A DNA stretch of 64,000 nt from Trichomonas vaginalis G3 (GCF_026262505.1 NC_067207.1:5774252-5838251); one strand, 5' to 3'. Counted from the stretch's first letter, positions 27,451 through 38,081 are shown. The notes: generated from the letters alone by a model not told the origin. Numbers and translations: made by a program.

Positions 27451-29577
27451 ATGCCCCCATATAGAATGGATAGAAAATCTGCTAGAATAAAAGCAGAGTT
27501 AGAAAGATATGGTTGGAAAGTTTCGAAGAAGTTTAAATATAGGAAGGGAAGACCCATAAAAGTCTATGACAAACTGTCTGGTCTGACCTATGAAATGGAC
27601 TTGGAAACAGCACGCACAAATTATCCAAACAGGTTAGAGAGGTTAGAAGAAGAACGTCTTATGGACATGCCTTTCGATGTTACTGAGCCACAGGTTGAAG
27701 GACACGACGGCTTTGCCAGGTTCTACTGGAAACATAACGAACAGTTGCATCCCTTGAGAAGGAAAAAAGGTAGTGCAGAGGATGGTCATGCTCCCATGGA
27801 AAGAACAAGATATGCATATGAGAAGTACCGTGAAGTTAGAAGTCAAATTACATCTGGTCGAACCTTTACAGTAAATTTTGAAGAAGGAAAGAACAAAGAA
27901 GGCTTCATGGGTGTACTTGCTGCCATACAAGATGGAAATAAGAAAGGATACAATCTCAGATTGACCATAACAGATTTGGATGGTCACATTTACTATGCAC
28001 ATGGCAATGTCACAACAGCTGCAATGCTTCTTGACGCTTTCAAGACTACAAAGAGAGAACAAATGGTTGACTCCGACTCAGACATTTTGAATGCAATTGA
28101 AGGAATTGCAAGTGTCAAGTTCGAATGGTACCAACCTAACCCTCAAGCAGTCAGACAACATGCTGGATACTTCCCCTTCATAAATAAGTCTGACATTGAC
28201 TTGACAAGGTATGGAATTTACAATTCAATTGAAACAATTGTCAATGAACCTTGTATTCTTACATGTCTCAGGAACTCTGGTCTTGTTACAGATGAGAAGA
28301 TGAAGTATCTTGAGTCATGTGTGAAGACGAGGTACATTCTCAGAGGTCAATTGTCAAAAATTGCACCGTTGGCAAATGTCAATATCCGAGTCAACATACC
28401 TACAGCTAAAGGTTCTTCACATGACGACTATGTTGTTGACAAAGACTTACCATGGTTGAAGATTGCAATTGTCCACAACCACTTCATGTTAACGAAAGTC
28501 TTACAAACCCATTGTTCGGAAAAGGCAAGTGCAACATTGTCAGAGCTGTAAACATTCTTTTCGAGAAAGGTTTGTTGGAACCAATTCCAGATGACAAGCT
28601 GACAGAAACTTTTGTACCAAAAGACGAAACAAACTTTTCACTGTTAGCAAGACCAAAAGTTGTTCCAGACAAAGTTCTAGTACAAAAGAAGTACACAATT
28701 CCAAAAGGAGTTGGATTGTTCGGATACCAACCTGAACCAGAAAACTTCCAATGAGGTTGCAAGAACTTCAAGATGCTATAAACAAACTTCCATTGAGACA
28801 TCCAATTGACGTCAAATTGTATTGGAGAGCATCTGAGTTAGGTCAGAAGGTTTTATATGAAACAGGTTGCTTCGACGATGTTTATGAGATAACAGGAGAA
28901 GTTTCTCAGAAGATAAGAGACTCACTTGAATTTCCACAAACTGGACCAATTGGTTGCGACAAGTTCGACTCAGATGAAAAGATACTATGTCGACCTTAAC
29001 GCTGCATACATGAGGTTTGTCCAATATATTCCGACTGGAATTCCAAACGAAGATGGTGAGTTCTCGGAAGGAACTATACAGTTGGAAAAGTCATACAACA
29101 ACTGTATGATATTAGGAAAGCTTCAAACCCAAACTTGCAATGACACTCAAATTGCTTATGAATTCGACATGGGATATTCCATTAAGAAACCTCAAGAGAA
29201 AGAGTAAACATTATGAGAAGGTCGACAACTTTGTTGAAAGGTTTTCTCCTTTTGTTTTGAAGTACGAATTCACTCAAGGTCAAAGTGGCTTAGTAACCAC
29301 ATTAAAACCTATTGTCGAACATTGGTCTTACCCTCAGTTCGCAAAAGCAGTCCTTGACAACTACAACAAATTCTTCTCCGAAGTCAAATCCAAAGTCAAG
29401 GTTTACTATGAGAACATCGACGCACTCATGACGAACGAAGAAGGCTATAACAAACTCATTGAAATGGGAATGGTCGGTGAAAAGATGGGTCAATTCAAAT
29501 TGGACAAAATTTTCACCGAAGTTCATGTCCTCTCCAAGCGTAAGTACTGGGTGTTAAAGAAGACGGCACAGAAATAA
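27451..29577 (+). pseudogene. Polinton protein-primed family B DNA polymerase region (broken)
   Basis: The region starts at the ATG at 27,451 behind a TTTTTTTATTTTTATAAAA leader. A basic N-terminal domain is followed by polymerase text. YYVDLNAAYMRFVQYIPTGI matches motif A of protein-primed PolB, and KVYYENIDALMTNEEGY lies where motif C is expected. Such enzymes replicate Polinton DNA using a terminal protein primer. The region is broken, with about four breaks, and is clearly shorter than a full Polinton polymerase. Confidence 0.8.
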
Positions 29578-29784
29578 AACATTGCATGAAATAAAAAATT
29601 TTTATATTCCTTCCTAGCTAATTTCCGTTTAATTTCATGGTCGCCCTCGGAGTCTTTGAATCGGACAGGTCGAGTTACACCATCTTGGTCTCAAACTCAT
29701 TATAACCTGTTTGTCTGTATTTTCGTCGACTATGGCACGAGACACGAACATTGACCAAACGGACAAAAAGTGTCATTTCGGATG

Positions 29785-30045
29785 GTCCCGCAGCCAATCG
29801 CATTCGAGCACTTCGAAGAAGCCTTACGTTCCAAGGGAGAGGGTGTCTGGTGCAAGGCAGAGGTCATGAGACTCTACGAGCAGTACATCCTCAATGCCTG
29901 GGAGGACAAATCGTCCTTGGATTGGCAATTCTACCAACTCCTCTGGGACGACCTCCTACGCAACTGGGATGACGAAAGAGTTCAATTCAGAGGTCAGGAA
30001 CTAATTTTGCAAATGACCATTAATTTAAGCCGCTTACGCAACTAA
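29785..30045 (+). CDS. Polinton small hypothetical protein (86 aa)
   Basis: From an ATG at 29,785, MVPQPIAFEHFEEALRSKGE followed by WCKAEVMRLYEQYILNAWED and Trp-rich text. Helical and acidic, no family. It opens a stretch (29,590-33,130) with visibly higher G+C than the rest of the element. Confidence 0.5.
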   Translation, partial: VPQPIAFEHFEEALRSKGEGVWCKAEVMRLYEQYILNAWEDKSSLDWQFYQLLWDDLLRNWDDERVQFRGQELILQMTINLSRLRN

Positions 30046-30093
30046 AAACTTAAATTTACTTGGGGTTTCCCCCTAAAATAAATTTTTTTACTC

Positions 30094-30442
30094 TTAGAAC
30101 CACTCGAGGTTCTCCTTACGGTTGTTGAGCTTGTCACCGTCAATGTGTCTGACCTTCGTCTTCTTGTTTGGATTTGGAACCCATTGCATACCGACAAGCC
30201 TTCCCATGGAAATTGTACCGTAATTTCGAAGGGTAAGGGTCAAGTGTCCCAAAGTTGTTGAGGACTGGGGTAAGAACCTTGCCTGTCGCCTTGTTGCGGA
30301 TTTTGTATGGGTAGGGTTGGGAAATTTCGTAAGCGTCATCGGCAACAAGGGTTGCCCAAACTTCCTCTTCTTCGTGTTTCTCTTCTTCCTCTTTTCTCTT
30401 CTTCCTCTTCTTTGATAATACCTTCTTCAATTTGGTACTCAC
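30094..30442 (-). pseudogene. Polinton NUMOD/HNH homing-endonuclease-like region (broken)
   Basis: Minus strand. Contains the NUMOD4-like phrase AYEISQPYPYKIRNKATGKV and the HNH-like close GRLVGMQWVPNPNKKTKVRH with DGDKLNNRKENLEW, the layout of free-standing phage HNH endonucleases. It lies inside the Polinton as a likely nested selfish gene. The region is broken (about one or two breaks). Confidence 0.7.
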
Positions 30443-30782
30443 GAAGTACGGTGTTGCATGTTCTGTCCTTTCCGAGTACCTTCCAGATGGCGTCTATCTC
30501 TTCGAAGAAACGGTAGATGAGTCTGGCAAGGTCTCGGTTCTCTCTCGCGTAAATGTGCAAGGTTTCCGTGAAATCGTTCAGGACTTTCTCATTGGAAGCT
30601 TGGTTCATGAGGAACTCACCTTTAAGTCCCTTCATCTCTTCCATAAGACTACTTTGGAGAGTCTTAACGGTGTTTGTCAGATGAGCTTTCAAATGCATAA
30701 TTTGAATTTGAACTGGGCGCTTGTCTGGCAACCTTGAAAGGACATCTGCTATTGTGTTCGGCTTCGGTGCTTGTTCGGACAT
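30336..30782 (-). CDS. Polinton coiled-coil protein (148 aa)
   Basis: From the ATG at 30,782: a short Pro-rich start (MSEQAPKPNTIADVLSRLPD), an alpha-helical middle, and an extremely charged C-terminus (EEEEEKRGRRETRRRG). Its 3' end overlaps the HNH region, so the true end may differ. No family is recognised. Confidence 0.5.
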   Translation of the reverse strand: MSEQAPKPNTIADVLSRLPDKRPVQIQIMHLKAHLTNTVKTLQSSLMEEMKGLKGEFLMNQASNEKVLNDFTETLHIYARENRDLARLIYRFFEEIDAIWKVLGKDRTCNTVLREYQIEEGIIKEEEEEKRGRRETRRRGSLGNPCCR

Positions 30783-31422
30783 CGAAAAAATGAAGTGGTT
30801 TGAGAATGACGGTTTTACTTCAAAAAGCTTGTTATGACGGTTAAGTCATACAACAAGTTTAAAATAATATCTTGTTCTTCTTCTGAACGTTTGTTGTCTC
30901 TTCCGATAAAAGTTTCGAACATGAGAACCAAAAAACGTTTTTTGAGATTGCGGAAGAGTTCAGGCAAACGTTCATATTCCGGATATGTTGGGAGCAGTTC
31001 GAAACATCTGAGCTGACTTTCGGACAAAATTGGGACAATGTCAGAAAATTCATCTTTGGTCGGACTGCATTGAAGGTAAGTCCCTTACATGTAAGTAGCT
31101 CTGGTAAAGTCTTCTCATTTCTGCTAACTTTTGGAGTATAGCTTCGTAGTTTAGAAGTTTTAATTTTAATTGTCTTATTCCACTCTTTACTTCTAAACGG
31201 TAAGTATCCATGAGGTCAAGAGTAGCTTTGGTAGCTTTAAGTGGAGCTATTGTTCCTTGACTTCTGCAATTTTGGTTGCAATTGTGGTTTGAGCTCCTTC
31301 AAGTTCGCCGTCTATGTCGTTCTCAACGCCTTCAACCATGGCTTGAAACTCTTCATCGGTCCATTGAGATTGGTGTGGGACGAATTTAACTTGCTTCATT
31401 CAAAAAATGAAAAAAAATGTTT

Positions 31423-31815
31423 TTACTCAAAAGTTAAGGTTGACTGAACTGGTTGGATGTCGCCTTCACAGGTTATGTAGAACGGCTGACCCGAGAAGTG
31501 AAGGAGAGACTGAATTGCCAATTTCATATGGGGTAGGGGGTTCTCCTTGTTTGGTATTTTTATCCAAGGACGTTTGTTTAGGAACTTAACAAGAGCTTCT
31601 CTTTTGGCGTCCTTTATGCCATCGTAGGCTGTCCCGTCTGGTATTTGAATTGGAATTCCAGTCGAAGTCTCGAGCTGAAGTGTAGACCTTCCAGAAATAG
31701 TGGTGAACTTGACCTTGGGCTTCATTACCCTGCGCAAGTACTGCTTAACAACTTCATTTATCTCTATAAGGTAAATTGCCTCGTCAAATCCTTCTGGTAT
31801 TCCGAGTCCTTCCAT
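31423..31815 (-). CDS. Polinton hypothetical protein (130 aa)
   Basis: Whole-looking frame from the ATG at 31,815, MEGLGIPEGFDEAIYLIEIN, with beta-prone middle (KVKFTTISGRSTLQLETSTG). No motif or family is recognised. Same higher-G+C neighbourhood as its flanking genes. Confidence 0.5.
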   Translation of the reverse strand: MEGLGIPEGFDEAIYLIEINEVVKQYLRRVMKPKVKFTTISGRSTLQLETSTGIPIQIPDGTAYDGIKDAKREALVKFLNKRPWIKIPNKENPLPHMKLAIQSLLHFSGQPFYITCEGDIQPVQSTLTFE

Positions 31816-31946
31816 CCGACAGGAAAATATTTTCCCGACAACTGGAAAAAATTTTCCCGACGACAGGAAGGACTCTTCCAGTTGTCCGTCCGTAAACCAT
31901 TCAAATTTTCGAAAATTGAGAACTTTTGGTCGAACTTCAGAAAAAG

Positions 31947-32028
31947 TTTTTCCTTCCGACAGGAAAGGTTTTTCCTTCCGACAGGAAAGGTTTTTCCTTC
32001 CGACAGGAAAGGTTTTTCCTTCCGACGG
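31947..32028. repeat. 22-bp tandem repeat with TTCC-GACA-GGAA stems
   Basis: Nearly four copies of TTTTTCCTTCCGACAGGAAA plus GG. Each holds a stem CCTTCC-GACA-GGAAAGG, and related stems (TTCCGACAGG type) occur upstream from 31,813. It lies between two divergent genes. Confidence 0.8.
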
Positions 32029-32043
32029 TTAAGCCACAAACAG

Positions 32044-32586
32044 ATGTCCGACGTACCACCAACCGAGCCCATTCCCAAACCAGAGGAACCTAAAGCACCA
32101 GCCCCTGCACCTCAGCAACCTCAGTTCCAGCAAGTCCCTCCACCAAATTACTACCAATTTCCACCTCAAGGTTACTACCTACCACAAGGCTTCCCGAACT
32201 ACCCTCCTCCTCAGCCTATGCCTTACTTCCCCAACCCTTGGATGTTTATGCAAAACCCTGCCCCACAATTCCAATCTCAATCCAAGAGAGACCAAGAGTT
32301 CGAGGAAGGTCTGAACCGCTTACGCAAAGAGTATGCTACTACCCCAATGGAAGAAGACAGGCTTTCAGTCTCTTCCCTCAAATCGACCGATTCGACTCGT
32401 ACCACAGATTCGGTTCGTGACCGTGAAGACTACCTCAAGCAGTCTGAGAGACTCTTCATCCTACAACCATTTACAGTTGGAGCTCTCAAGAACATGCGCA
32501 ATTACGAAGGTCAGACACCAGCTGGAGACCGCAAAACAGACGTACTCGCAGGAGCCGTCCAGCTCGTCAAACAAAGACTGAGATAG
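32044..32586 (+). CDS. Polinton Pro-rich protein (180 aa)
   Basis: From the ATG at 32,044. Residues 1-80 are Pro/Gln/Tyr-rich (QQVPPPNYYQFPPQGYYLPQ), residues 85-180 polar and helical (FEEGLNRLRKEYATTPMEED, LSVSSLKSTDSTRTTDSVRD). Composition resembles scaffold or disordered virion proteins. No family. Confidence 0.55.
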   Translation: MSDVPPTEPIPKPEEPKAPAPAPQQPQFQQVPPPNYYQFPPQGYYLPQGFPNYPPPQPMPYFPNPWMFMQNPAPQFQSQSKRDQEFEEGLNRLRKEYATTPMEEDRLSVSSLKSTDSTRTTDSVRDREDYLKQSERLFILQPFTVGALKNMRNYEGQTPAGDRKTDVLAGAVQLVKQRLR

Positions 32587-32650
32587 TCGACTTCATTCTT
32601 GCAGCTTGCCCATACAAGTAAAAAAAATAAACAATTACGAGTTAAACTTT

Positions 32651-32851
32651 TTATTCTTTCTTTTCTGAGTTGTTTAGAGCTGGTTTCTCTTGTAGGAACC
32701 TTTCGTACTCTTCCATGGTCATGTAATTGCGAATTTGGTACGCAATTCCAGGTTCGTTGTTTTTGAACCTTACGTATGTAACGCTTCCATCCTCCTCAGG
32801 GAAGTAAGCTGCTAACATCTGACCAAGTTTTCTCGGTGACTCGGAGCTCAT
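32651..32851 (-). CDS. Polinton small hypothetical protein (66 aa)
   Basis: From the ATG at 32,851 behind ACATTTTTA. MSSESPRKLGQMLAAYFPEE, then 'DGSVTYVRFKNNEPGIAYQI'. No family known. Confidence 0.45.
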   Translation of the reverse strand: MSSESPRKLGQMLAAYFPEEDGSVTYVRFKNNEPGIAYQIRNYMTMEEYERFLQEKPALNNSEKKE

Positions 32852-32892
32852 TAAAAATGTCACTTTTTAAACGTTAAGTTTTTAGTCTTATT

Positions 32893-33087
32893 TTACCCTT
32901 TGTTTACCCTTTGTTTGTCAAGGTAGTATTGGAGTGCAATTTCTCCAAATTCTCTGTGTCGGAGTTCTTCAGCATTTTCCAAGGTGTACCTGGAGAACTC
33001 AAAGAAGTTGTCAAGAAGATACTGCCATGCTGCTCTTCTGAGTTCGTCGGTATTTTGGAAGTGTTGCACCTTCGAGTCTTCGGACAT
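32893..33087 (-). CDS. Polinton small hypothetical protein (64 aa)
   Basis: From the ATG at 33,087 behind AATTTTTTTC. Helical: AAWQYLLDNFFEFSRYTLEN and 'GEIALQYYLDKQRVNKG'. No family known. Divergent from the membrane protein at 33,132. Confidence 0.45.
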   Translation of the reverse strand: MSEDSKVQHFQNTDELRRAAWQYLLDNFFEFSRYTLENAEELRHREFGEIALQYYLDKQRVNKG

Positions 33088-33131
33088 GAAAAAAATTACA
33101 CTTTTTCTATTAAACCGTTTTGGCATTTCTC

Positions 33132-33311
33132 ATGAGTGAGTATAGTTCTGCCGAACCATTGGAAGAGAAGAAGTACCCTTGCTGGCAAAAGACAAAAATA
33201 GTTGCCTTAGTTGTCATTGCAATTGTACTCGTAATTGAATTCATTGTACTTCTCTTCACGTACATAAAACTCAGCAATGGTATTTGCTTTAAGAAGCTAC
33301 CATCTTACTAA
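33132..33311 (+). CDS. Polinton small membrane protein (59 aa)
   Basis: From the ATG at 33,132. A short polar N-terminus is followed by one strong transmembrane helix (KIVALVVIAIVLVIEFIVLL) and a short tail. Possibly a virion-membrane or lysis-type protein; function unknown. Confidence 0.5.
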   Translation: MSEYSSAEPLEEKKYPCWQKTKIVALVVIAIVLVIEFIVLLFTYIKLSNGICFKKLPSY

Positions 33312-33365
33312 GACTAAACACTTACATTTTTCAAGCTTGACTTTTACAATTTGAATTTTACACCC

Positions 33366-33563
33366 AAAAATATATTTTAGGGTAGAAGGGTATATCTACC
33401 CCGTTTTCTACCCTCTTTTCTACCCTCGTAGAAAACACACAAAACTCTTGAATTTTGTTGCTGAATTCAATAAAAATATATTTTAGGGTAGAAGGGTATA
33501 TCTACCCCGTTTTCTACCCTCTTTTCTACCATCGTAGAAAACACACAAAACTCTTGAATTTTG
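33366..33563. repeat. Two direct copies of a GGGTAGA-rich palindromic repeat
   Basis: Copies at 33,366-33,457 and 33,472-33,563 differ at few positions. Each contains nested palindromes built from GGGTAGA and TCTACCC. Inverted copies lie at about 34,571-34,630 and 34,748-34,808, on the other side of the 304-codon gene. Confidence 0.8.
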
Positions 33564-33645
33564 ACACTTTCACAAAAAACATAAAAAACATAAAAAATAA
33601 AGTTAGTTTTTTTAAAAAAATATTTTTTATTTTTATTGTAAGAAC

Positions 33646-34560
33646 ATGTTAGCAACAACAGCACCAAACTCGTTAGTCATGAACCCAACTTCAATGTTAG
33701 TAGAGATGAAAAGCTTCATTCCTTCTTCATATACTTTCGAAACAGAAATCCAGAAGATAAAGCAGGAACTTCTCCAAGGAGATTTAGACTGTAGTGCAAA
33801 AGATGAAACAAATGAACAGTATCTTTATGAAATGCAAGATATTATAGACCATTTGCCTAAACTACCTGAAATACAACAACAAAAACTCACTATTCCAGAA
33901 TTCGATGAAATTGAAGTCAGACTGACTGACTCAGTAGAAATAAAGAAGTTCATACGAAAGGTAAACTATGAGTTTCTTGGATTTCATTGCAACCACAAAG
34001 TCATGGACAAAGATTGCGATATGGTATATAAGAACATCTCTGACATATACAAATCTGAAGAATTTAAGACCTACGATAACTTTGTTTCGTTAGTTGCAAA
34101 ATGTGTATGGCAGATAAGAGATAAAGATAGAAGAGGTAAGATATGGAATGAACAGATAAAACCCGCAACTTTTGAGTTAAAGAGAGCAATTGACGCCTTA
34201 GTCATACTAGCAGGTAAGGTTTCAGAATATAACGCAAAAATGAACCCACAATGTTCTAAATGTAAAGCAGCAATGAGGAAATATAACTACTCCGTCAAAG
34301 AGATAGAACGTATGAGAAACGACTATGCTGACTTAAAGAAAGAAGTAGAGAAACCAGCAGAAGATAAAATGGACATGTTGACATTTCTGAACAAAAACTA
34401 TCCAACAGCAGAAGATTTCCTTCTATCTGACGTCAAGAAGAAGTATAAAGAAACTTTCGGCATTGTTAAAACATTCGATATCCTTCGTGAAGAAATCGAA
34501 GCCACAAAATTGTTTAGAATTTCACGAATTCACAATGTTTACCATGTAAAACGCTTATAA
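33646..34560 (+). CDS. Polinton hypothetical helical protein (304 aa)
   Basis: Whole frame from the ATG at 33,646, behind ATTTTTTATTTTTATTGTAAG. Mostly helical. A Cys/His set (FHCNHKVMDKDCDMVYK; NPQCSKCKAAMRKYN) could bind zinc. The gene is flanked by inverted copies of a GGGTAGA palindromic repeat, and the last 20 codons of 3' sequence are partly duplicated downstream at about 34,708. No family is recognised. Confidence 0.6.
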   Translation: MLATTAPNSLVMNPTSMLVEMKSFIPSSYTFETEIQKIKQELLQGDLDCSAKDETNEQYLYEMQDIIDHLPKLPEIQQQKLTIPEFDEIEVRLTDSVEIKKFIRKVNYEFLGFHCNHKVMDKDCDMVYKNISDIYKSEEFKTYDNFVSLVAKCVWQIRDKDRRGKIWNEQIKPATFELKRAIDALVILAGKVSEYNAKMNPQCSKCKAAMRKYNYSVKEIERMRNDYADLKKEVEKPAEDKMDMLTFLNKNYPTAEDFLLSDVKKKYKETFGIVKTFDILREEIEATKLFRISRIHNVYHVKRL

Positions 34561-34570
34561 AATAACTGGG

Positions 34571-34808
34571 GTAGAAAAGAGGTTAGAAAACAGGTTAGAT
34601 CTAACCATCTACCCTAAAATATATTTTTATTGAATTCTGAGTAAAATTCTGAGTAAAATATATTTTAGGGCTTGTGTCAAACCGTTGAGTTTTCACAAAA
34701 ATTTTAAAAAATAACGTTTACCATGTGAAACGTTTATAAAATAACTGGGGTAGAAATGAGGGTAGAAAACGGGGTAGATATACCCTTCTACCCTAAAATA
34801 TATTTTTG
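34571..34808. repeat. Inverted copies of the GGGTAGA palindromic repeat
   Basis: Two copies (about 34,571-34,630 and 34,748-34,808) in opposite orientation to those at 33,366-33,563. The segment GTTTACCATGTGAAACG before the second copy repeats the end of the upstream gene. Confidence 0.75.
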
Positions 34809-34853
34809 CTGAAAAAAATGACCAAATTTCATGAAATTTCTCTAGACCGACTT

Positions 34854-35820
34854 TTACAGGGGTAGCCAAAACTCATGAAAATCGTAAAAAATAAGAGAGT
34901 ATTTTGACAACTTCAAACAAGTAGGGTAGATGCACTCTTTATTTTTCAAGCTTGACTTTTTACAATTTTGAACTTTGTTCGCGTAGATGTGAATTCTGAA
35001 AGAAGTATGAGGGTCTTGTATGACTTTGTACTTCTCCCATAGTTCATGTCTGTCAAACTTACCTGCCATGGACTCTTTCATAAGTTCCATGAAATCGTCT
35101 TCGGACAATCCAGGGAAAAGTATGATATCAGTAAGTATTCTTTTAACATCCTTACTTAAACTCTTTGCTGTCTGTACACAAATGACAACTGAGATGTTAA
35201 AGTGTCTGAGCTTCTTGAGAATTCGACACATGTCTTGTTCTCTGTTCTTTAACAAAGGATGAGAAGCAAAGTCATCTAAGATAAGAAGACATCTATGAGG
35301 GTATGTCTTCCAATCGTAAGATTGCAATTTCTTCGAAATGTATTCTATCTCTTTCTGTTTGTTTCTGAAGTGTTTCTTCTCTAATATTCTCTGCATTTCC
35401 TCATTTGGGTCTTTAAACTTAGAATTTATATACTCATTATAGCATTATACTTCAAAACTCTTCTTTGGTACTTCTTTATCCAATCCAACAACTCAGAGTC
35501 TTTTATACATACTAACTTAGACTTTTTTTATAATATCTTTGAACGAATTTACGGTTTGGTCAAATTGACCAGAAGTACTACAAATAACAACTAACTCATA
35601 GAATGGGTTCTTCTCATCTAGTTCTTGTTGTTGTGCAGCCATTTTAAGATAAGTGAAAGTCTTACCCGACCCAGGCGGTGCAATTAGACCTGTTATACCA
35701 TTCTGAGCAAATAAGAACTTGTCATGTATAGGCTTATCTGAGCATTTTCTAACTTCCTCTGTTCTTGTTTAAAACATTCTCAAATTTCTTGTCAATGTCA
35801 GCAAACTTTTTTTCTAACAT
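34854..35820 (-). pseudogene. Polinton packaging ATPase region (A32/FtsK-HerA type, broken)
   Basis: Minus strand. A P-loop (APPGSGKT) and a Walker B segment (RCLLILDDFASHPLL) with downstream ISVVICVQTAKSLSKDVKRI fit the A32-type genome-packaging ATPase that fills capsids of Polintons and related viruses. The region is broken, with about two breaks. Confidence 0.75.
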
Positions 35821-35849
35821 ATTTTTAGAAAAATAAAATTTTTATCTTT

Positions 35850-36303
35850 TGAAAATGTTCTAGCGGATTTCGCTATCTATATTCGAGACAAGCTTCGACA
35901 GCAAAACATCTGTAGACCATAAAATCTTACATAGTGTAAACAAGAAAGGTGAATTTGTTCTAAAGTTCTGTTTCTGGAATATGACAAGAACCATAAAACA
36001 TTAAGCAGAGAAGTCTTAAAATTTGTCAATGACAGACTTGTTGACAGAGATGACGCCGATTGGAAAGCTGAAGTCCAACAAAAGTTCTTAGAATGCAAAG
36101 AAGACACATGCGCTGTTCTTGAAGATGAAATAGAAAACAGAATAGAAGAGCTATTAAAGGACAAAGACTTTTACAAAAATATGGTTCTGAGAAGTTTGAC
36201 ATAACTCCACCAGAGAAGAAGAAGAAGAGAGAGAAAAAAGAAAAGAAAGTAGAAGAAGAGAAGAAAGAACCTGAACCAGAGAAAAAGAAATTTGACATGT
36301 AAA
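35850..36303 (+). pseudogene. Polinton plus-strand coding remnant
   Basis: The plus strand shows coding-like helical, Lys/Glu-rich text (for example NDRLVDRDDADWKAEVQQK and a KKKREKKEKKVEEEKK tail), but no single frame covers it. Broken. Family unknown. Frames on the minus strand here look like shadows. Confidence 0.4.
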
Positions 36304-36417
36304 AATAAAATTTTATTTTTAGAACATTTCTGGGTCAATGTCAATGTTCTTTCTCTTTAGGAGCAAACACTGGCTTAGACTCTAAAATCTTTTTACCCAA
36401 TTTACCTTGAACTTCAA

Positions 36418-36735
36418 CTATCTTAGACTCATAATATTCATAGTCGTCTGCTTTCTTTGGTTCATAAGGTATAACAAGTTTGTATGCTTTGCCTTCTTCG
36501 AGTTTGAGAACTTTCTGTCAAAATTTTCTTTGACTGCTAACAAACCTTCTATGTCTAAGTCTTCAAATTTCGCACCATTTTTAGTCACAATAGCAAACTT
36601 AACTGGTTCGATGTTCCAAACTTTGTCAAATGTAGACTTTTCAAAATGGTAGAAGTAAACATTCAAATATGCGAATGGGTCTAGTTCTTCTTTGACTTCT
36701 GTCATGTACTTATTTACTGAGATGAATTTTGCCAT
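36418..36735 (-). CDS. Polinton hypothetical protein (about 105 aa)
   Basis: From the ATG at 36,735 behind TTTTTTTATCCGATAGAAAAG. MAKFISVNKYMTEVKEELDP, then a beta-prone stretch (VKFAIVTKNGAKFEDLDIEG). It resembles small ssDNA-binding or replication accessory proteins only in size and context. The 3' part is uncertain. Confidence 0.45.
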   Translation of the reverse strand: MAKFISVNKYMTEVKEELDPFAYLNVYFYHFEKSTFDKVWNIEPVKFAIVTKNGAKFEDLDIEGLLAVKENFDRKFSNSKKAKHTNLLYLMNQRKQTTMNIMSLR

Positions 36736-36769
36736 CTTTTCTATCGGATAAAAAAATATTTTTTTAAAA

Positions 36770-37997
36770 TTTACTCAGAAAAATTTTTCTTTGTATATAC
36801 GCCGTTCTGAACATCTAAAAGATTTTTGACATTTGCCAAGAATGTTCGTTTAGACGCTGTCATATAACCATACTCTTGACAATATTGTTTATATTCATCG
36901 TACAATGACCTTTCATCTAAACACTCAAAGTCAGTTTCATCTATAAACAGTTCATAACACTCTTGTTTGCTTCTAACAATGTTTGTCTTCTTCGGTATGT
37001 GGAATTTGTCTTGGATTGAACTTAGAAATATCTAATGTCATGAAATATGAGAACAAGTGGTTGTAAAAGTCAGATGTCAAAGTTTCTGCAAAGCGTCAAA
37101 ATATTCTGTATCTTGCATATGAGAATCTGACGTTCTGACAACTACATATCTTCTGTCAGAACTTTCTAACTTCATCGGAACAGCATTGTTTGAAACCATA
37201 ATGAAGTTTGCAACATTTTCACAAACTCTTTGGTCTTTATATTTTCTTTCAACAACTCCAACTTTGTCTGTTATAAGACTCTTCAAAGCATCTGAGTTTA
37301 AAACTTTGTTGTATCTATACTTTGAAGTTCGTTACATACTATAAGTTTCATATTCTCTATTGGAGTTAAATTTACCGCAGATGTTTTCTAAGTTTGTCAT
37401 ATTCGGGTTCGAATAGCCCTCTAACAGTTTGCACAAAATATCTGTAAAGAAAGTGTTCTTACCTGTTCCTTGTTTTCCAATTTAATGAGAGCAGTTTCAT
37501 TTTTAGCACTTGGATGTTGTAAGATGTTTGCAAACCAACATAAGATATACTCATAGACTCTTTCGTTTCCATTGCATATAATTTCTTTGACATGGTCTAA
37601 CCAAGCTTCTATAACATTTTCTTTCCATTCTACTTGTTCGTATTTATATCCAGTGAAGATAGAATAGAAGTTTGGAGAAGGTGTATAAACTTTATACCAC
37701 GAACTGAAAAATCTTCTAACTTTGACAATAAGATATCCCAAGCATCTAACATCTTCATACCAACTTGTACGACTTTTATTTTCTTAAGTTTCTGTCTACA
37801 TTCTTGTTCTGAAACTATTGTCGCTCTTGGTTTGTTAAAGACAACATCCCATTCTTTCATGACATAACATTCTGGGGCAGAGTCGACATAAATGACTAAA
37901 CGTTTCAAATTCTCGACTGCTTTGTTATAGTCTCGAAATGGACACATATTTCTGAATGCTTGGAAGTCATAAAAATCTGAAAATCTATTCTGTACAT
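36770..37997 (-). pseudogene. Polinton SF3 (D5-like) helicase region (broken)
   Basis: Minus strand, beginning behind TTTTTTTTATTTTTATAAAA near 37,997. Recognisable text includes EYILCWFANILQHPSAKNET before the P-loop area and NFIMVSNNAVPMKLESSDRR with YVVVRTSD, the sensor-like segment of D5/SF3 helicases. Such helicases unwind element DNA during replication. Broken, with about four breaks. Confidence 0.7.
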
Positions 37998-38081
37998 TTT
38001 TATAAAAATAAAAAAAATATTTTTTTTATTCTTGACTTTGTTGTTGCATTTGTTCCATTTGTTGCATTTGTTGTTCTTGAG

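Noticed and set aside
29590-29780. A possible tRNA or structured RNA in the G+C-richer segment
   Set aside because: No cloverleaf or conserved T-loop could be drawn by eye.
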